Origin: Macrotrachela quadricornifera
Taxonomy: Eukaryota > Rotifera > Eurotatoria > Philodinida > Philodinidae
Direction: 5' to 3'
Length of the DNA: 64,000 bases
NCBI GenBank assembly: GCA_022393335.1
Contig: JAJEKB010021383.1
Coordinates: 48,007-112,006, forward strand
Notes under the pieces: generated by a model
Told to the model about the DNA's origin: nothing
The model's database searches: none
Seen by the model: the letters and a program-made list of their open reading frames with translations, nothing else
Translations under genes and position numbers: made by a program
In this document: positions 59,248 to 64,000 of the stretch, piece after piece
Numbering within the stretch: position 1 is the first letter of the stretch
Layout of the letters: the number at the start of each line of letters is the position of its first letter

Positions 59248-60010
59248 TTGAATAACTCTTGGTAGGAACAAGATAGAGACCTGCGGTTTTCACCATTAGA
59301 AAGAGGAATGTTGGGAGCGTTGAAACACTTAAACTCGATTTCCCATTGCTCCCCTGCTTTGTTAGAAATAGAAGTTTTTGTAAACCTGTGGTTTTCAAAT
59401 TTTCCATTATCGTTTTGATTCTGAGAATGACAGTTAATAGCCCTACCCTTTTTCCTAACTTTCCTATGAGATGCTAGACCTCATGCATCGAATGCCCTAA
59501 AATGCTTGATTTTTAACTTACTCAATGGTCTTTTATCCACTTTCAGATGCTCAAATCAACAACTAATAGTTTTTCGACTATGCTGAATATTATGGCATCA
59601 TTTGTACTGTTTCATAAGTCAGCGCCCACCTGAGGGGGTGACCCTTCTCCCACCTTCCCACCCAAACTCACATCCTCACCCTTCTCAAGCGAGTGCCGAC
59701 TCTATGAAACAATACAAATGATGCCATAATACTCCACATAGTCAAAAAACTATTAGATGTTAATTTGGGCATCTAAAAGTTGACAAAAGATCACTGAGTA
59801 GGTTAAAAATCAGGTATTTAGTACATGAGGTCTAGCATCTCATAGGAAAGTCAGAGAAAGGTCGGGTTGATTTTGTTGGATAGAAAAAGAGTAGGGCTGT
59901 CCACTGGCATCCTCAGAATCAAAACAATAATGGAAAAATCGAAAACCACAGTTTTGCAAAAATCTCCATTTCTAACAAAGCAAGGGGAAAAGAGGGGGAA
60001 TCGAGTTCAG
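59248..60010. mobile_element. Long hairpin (foldback) element
   Basis: The arms at about 59330-59640 and 59690-60010 are inverted copies (GCATCATTTGTACTGTTTCA against TGAAACAATACAAATGATGC; GAGATGCTAGACCTCATG against CATGAGGTCTAGCATCTC). A short C-rich loop (CACCTGAGGGGGTGACCCTT) lies between. The left flank 59250-59320 (GGTAGGAACAAG, TTTTCACCATTAGAAAGAG) matches the interior of the 50417-51013 family. The element abuts, and probably interrupts, the decayed gene at 60020-60640. Confidence 0.65.
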
Positions 60011-60019
60011 AAACACGAG

Positions 60020-60640
60020 GATGATTATTAACACATTCGATCAGATATGTCTCACAATTTAATCTCAAATCAGCAACAATTTTTAATACGTTTTCAGAAA
60101 ATGTATACGTTTCACGTGCACATAATTCTTTTGAATTATTTGTCTACTTGAACATTGTTAAAAGAATGTCAATATTTTCATTAGCTTTTTTCAAAGATAA
60201 AAGATTACTAATTAATTTTTCACATCGTATAATACTTTTTGATTTAGATGCAGGACAATCACTAATATTTTCTTTTTCACTTTCACAGTAATTATTAATA
60301 GATCTTCGCAAATTGATGTCGATATGTTCAGTATCATCACGTTGAGGATGAATAGACGACGTTAAAAAGCAATGTTCATTCGAAGTCATTGGATTTGATA
60401 AGCTACAATAATTATTCTGAATAGATAATTGATTATTTTCGTGACTAACAAGTGATGTTGCTATTTCATTTATATTATTATTAATATGCTGATAGACACT
60501 GACGACGCTACTATTTAATACAACATTTTCTACTAATTCTTCATGTTAATCTATATGTGGATCTGAAGATACTGTTGGTATATTTTGGTTTTTTTAACAA
60601 CAAATGAATCTAATGTTATAGTTCGTTTAGGTTTGTTCAT
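60020..60640 (-). pseudogene. Decayed gene of unknown family, possibly transposon-derived
   Basis: An ATG at 60640 opens MNKPKRTITLDSFVVKKTK, the sort of N-terminus seen on hAT- or ZMYM-type transposon proteins. The frame then shifts, and a long second frame runs to about 60020 through stops at 60546-60548 and 60144-60146. It has segments such as IINNN-like Asn-rich stretches, KENISDCPASKSKSIIRCEK and, after the last stop, NVLKIVADLRLNCETYL. Codon texture stays protein-like across the stops, so this was once coding. The C-terminal end is cut off by the hairpin element. I cannot name the family with confidence. Confidence 0.4.
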
Positions 60641-61550
60641 GTTGTATTCGTGTTTATTCAATTTTTACCTGAAGTGAAGCAGATTGTTTATAATATACAC
60701 GAGTCAAGTATAACGAAATAAATGAATGAACTATAGTTGAGTTACAAAAGTCTAAATGAACGAACCATAATCCTTTTTCATGTACAAATAACATACAATT
60801 TATCACTCAATCATTTGTGACGTCTATGATGTGATTAAGACCTATGAATAGTGGAGTTATATCATTAACAGTTACTTATTAAAACATGGTAGTGTTGAGA
60901 TCTTATAAACAAAATTCCTAAAACAAGCAAGTCTATTTTCAAAAAAGTGGAGTGGTGCGTATCACCCTGCATCCACTGGGCAGTACATCTGTGGCTAGAG
61001 GACTTAGAGATACTCTCCCAATATAGGCCTTGAGAATCCAACGATACCCTTCTAATGATTGATGAGCCAGCCATAATTGGAACTGGTGCATTCCATTCCT
61101 ATTCTAGATATAAATTAATGAAAAATTAAACTAATAAAATGATCTTATTTATTGTGGAACAATTGAATTCAAATGGTGAAAATATTCACAAAAAACACGA
61201 TTTTTTATGTAGTACTTTTGTTTTGATGAAATAATCAAATACATGAAATTCTATGAATAAATCATTAAATTAACCATTTGATGGCGGTTTTTTCTGAAAA
61301 AAAGAACTTTTCTTATTCAAATTGTTGGGTAAATACGATTAAATAGCTAAGTAGTTGCTTAGATGGGATGTTAACGAGCTTTATTTAGGATATTAAATAA
61401 ATTTTTATTTATTACTCCGACTCTTTAATGGTGTGAGTAATATAAATATCATGTCGAGTATTTTTCAGAATCTAAGAGTAGTATATATATACTACGTCCG
61501 CTAACAAAGAATTAATCATTTAACTAAATTGTTTTAGCTCTTCACTTATA
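60641..61550. other. Intergenic stretch
   Basis: At 60940-61075 the G/C content rises and a minus-strand frame (DSQGLYWESISKSSSHRC, then AQWMQGDTHH) looks protein-like but is short and unidentified; it may be an exon scrap. The rest is AT-rich with no gene. Confidence 0.35.
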
Positions 61551-62310
61551 TACAGGGTGTGTCAAAAGTCATAATCACTTAAATTTTTCGTTTATCCTTA
61601 CTATTTAATTTATTTTCATTACCTTATTTTTTTAAATGATAAATGAATGTATCAAATTTTTTTTCATACAAACAAATTTCATAAATATTGTTCCATGATA
61701 TTGTCTTTTAGCAAAATACGAAAAAACAGATTTCTATTTCCCGAAAATAACAGATGCAGCACATTGTATCTCAATTTTCATTCACATAACACATTGTATT
61801 TTGAAAAAGCAAAATATACCAGAAGATAGAGAGTGAAAAGCTCTACAATTTAAAAAGTACAGTTTATTTTATATGTGAAATAAAAAAAAGGGATTTTATA
61901 TGAATAGGTTGTTCTTTATAAATTGTAAAGATTCTCACGGTGCATCTCGTAGTATATTTTGTTTGTTTCTTAAATAAAGCATATAGGTTGATGAAAAGAC
62001 GAACGAAAAATTCATTTTGCACCAAAACAAAACATCTTTTTCACTCTATCCTCTAGTATTTTTTTAATCAATGCATTAAGCAAATGAAAATTGAAATATA
62101 ATGTGCTGCACTCTTCATTTCGTGGAAATATAAGTCTATTTTTTCGTATTTCGCTAAAAGTCAATATCTTAGAACAATACTTATGAAATTTGTTCGTATG
62201 AAAAAAAATTGATGCATTTATCTATCATTTAAAAAAAGATAAGATGACGAAATTATATAGTAAAGATAAACAAACAACTTAAGTGATCATGACTTTTGGA
62301 ACACTCTGTA
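61551..62310. mobile_element. Mariner-type MITE with ~250-bp inverted ends
   Basis: TACAGGGTGTGTCAAAAGTC at 61551 is mirrored by TACAGAGTGTTCCAAAAGTC from 62310 on the minus strand. Matching arms continue for about 250 bp (AAATGATAAATGAATG against a CATTTATCTATCATTT-like block; CAGCACATTGTAT against AATGTGCTGCA). TA dinucleotides border both tips. There is no transposase. The tip resembles the CACCCTGTA word at the left edge of the window and at 6616. Confidence 0.8.
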
Positions 62311-64000
62311 CTTCAAACATGATCTATTAAATTATTAAAGTCAGAAAAATCATTTCAAATTTTTCTCACAAACTAAAAATCTGACTTTAATCAGTTAATC
62401 ATTGAATAATTGATATTAATCTAATCTAAGGACATTTTCGTTTACATAATTGACTAACAAATACAGTTGTATTAAAAGGCGTAGAATATGATAAAGTTTG
62501 ATCCAATATTATACTTATGATTTGTTAAGATGGAGGATGCGAAAACCTAATCAAGTATTGAAGGATCTACATTAAAAGAATACTCCGACAACTCAGCTTT
62601 CTGTCAGCTGAACCTCTTTTCTTAGCCTTCATCTAATGCATATTCGGTCTAATCATACTTTCTAGTTTATTCTCTAGTCGTTCCTAATTGCCTACCCTCT
62701 CACAATCACCCTCAAGAAAACTGAGGAAAGAGGCTCAGTTGTCGCGTTATCATGTAAAATAATTTTATTTATATAGTTATAACTTTGTGGTCTGTTAATT
62801 TTGTAGGTCGGATGCTTTTTTGAAGATATACAACTACGTTGTGAATTATACATAAAAAAAAAGTGAGATTTCATTTACTTCAACGATAATATAAAAGTTT
62901 AGTGTAATTTAGAGTTGAGAATCTTGTCTGACACACATCTATAGTCTATCAAATTAGGCTTAAGTTTTTAGTCTGCTCAAATTTTGTTTAGAATCAATGC
63001 TTTAGGTAATTTCGAATGTTAGTTTTTGCGATAGACAGAATTACATTCCGAAGAATTTCGAAAATAAATGATTAATAATACTTCAAAATACGTTACAATG
63101 AATAAACTAATATGTAACAGATAAAACAGTTTGAATCCAAAAAAATTGAACAATAATTTTTGTATTTGTTTTAGTAAAAGGATACATGAAAAAATGTAAC
63201 TTCTTTCCAGTTTATTCATTGTCTCATAGTTTTCTTCGAGTATAATTTCATATGAAACCAAAATTCTAGAAATAATTACATTAATCTTGATGACAATGCA
63301 CAGTGCAAATATTAATGAATATAAGTGTAAGAGAAATAAACACCTTCACCCTCATAGTATTCATTATTGAATTAATCTATCTTTTTTATTTGCTTCTTTA
63401 TTAGCTTAAATCACAAGTTTTCTTTAATAAAATTTTCATAAAAACAGTTTTTCACATTTTTCAGATATAATATCGTCCAAAAAGAACACCTGAGCGATTT
63501 GAGTTATAATTATTTTTAATTTATCATTATAGAAATTATTTTTAGACTAGTCGATTTATTTGAAATATTTTCTCTACATATTCATAAATTCAAAAAAAGT
63601 TTTCTGAAAATTTCAGTGTTATATAATGTACAAGACTGATAACACGATGATGTAAGAAACATGATTTGAATGAGATATTGAATTATACAGGATATGAAAT
63701 GAAACTTGACATCAGTAGACATACACCAGAAGATTTTCATTGATACATGTAGTATTTGATATATAACTCTATCATATTACATTAAATTGATACTGAACTG
63801 GTGTGCACTATTGAGGTTTATTTTATTGTTAAAAATACATTTTTATATGAAAAAAAATCTTCATTGAATACCAAGATTTATACATCACTTTCTATTTTAA
63901 TGTGTTTGTTAGATTGATGATTAACCTATGATAACATATGAAAATAATGACATAAAAAGAAAAAAATATTAGAAATAAAATTTACCATAGTAAGTTTATT
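62311..64000. other. Intergenic stretch to the right edge
   Basis: AT-rich, no gene supported. TACAGGATATGAAATGAAAC at about 63688 resembles the tip of the TACAGGATG family, but no mate was found. Confidence 0.4.

Overview
The window looks like nuclear DNA of a bdelloid rotifer (Adineta/Rotaria-like). The DNA is strongly AT-rich, and genes are either intronless or split by many short GT-AG introns of about 40-70 bp. Several protein types are ones I associate with bdelloids: single-exon F-box/LRR-like proteins opening with an ELLFDIF-type F-box, ART domains fused to kinesin-light-chain-like TPRs, bacterial-style kelch proteins, and short tetraspan proteins. This taxon call is an inference from gene style; no marker gene is present.

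Layout. 0-9 kb: a multiply stopped secreted-protein pseudogene, a multi-pass membrane protein, a decayed Tc1/mariner element with a second element nested in it that carries a striking phased palindrome array, and a broken ART-TPR gene. 9-20 kb: a foldback element, an F-box gene, an ML-domain lipid-binding gene with one internal stop, and a kelch gene. 23-29 kb: a 4.4-kb intronless gene coding for a NOV/sacsin-type ATPase joined to a DarT-like ADP-ribosyltransferase domain (one frameshift), then a decayed CmcJ/NvfI-type oxygenase. 29-39 kb: an 18-exon M13 (neprilysin-like) peptidase, a small F-box protein, an intact ART-TPR gene, and a secreted cysteine-rich protein with two defensin-like halves. 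42-53 kb: two tetraspan genes separated by hAT-like, foldback and nested elements, including an extremely GC-rich hAT-type element with a perfect 8-bp target duplication. 54-58 kb: pseudogenes of elongin-B and a GPCR, then an intact PBZ-coiled-coil-PARP gene. 58-64 kb: a deleted piggyBac with TTAA ends, a long hairpin element, an unidentified decayed gene and a mariner-type MITE.

How the parts relate. There is no operon and no single pathway. Two themes recur. First, ADP-ribosylation: two ART-TPR copies, a DarT-like domain and a PARP with a PAR-binding zinc finger, i.e. three distinct transferase types in 64 kb. Second, recent acquisition and decay: bacterial- or fungal-style genes, six clear or likely pseudogenes apart from transposase remnants, and many non-autonomous DNA transposons. 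This is the texture expected of an accessory, probably subtelomere-like, part of a bdelloid genome (inference). No tRNA, rRNA or CRISPR array was recognised.
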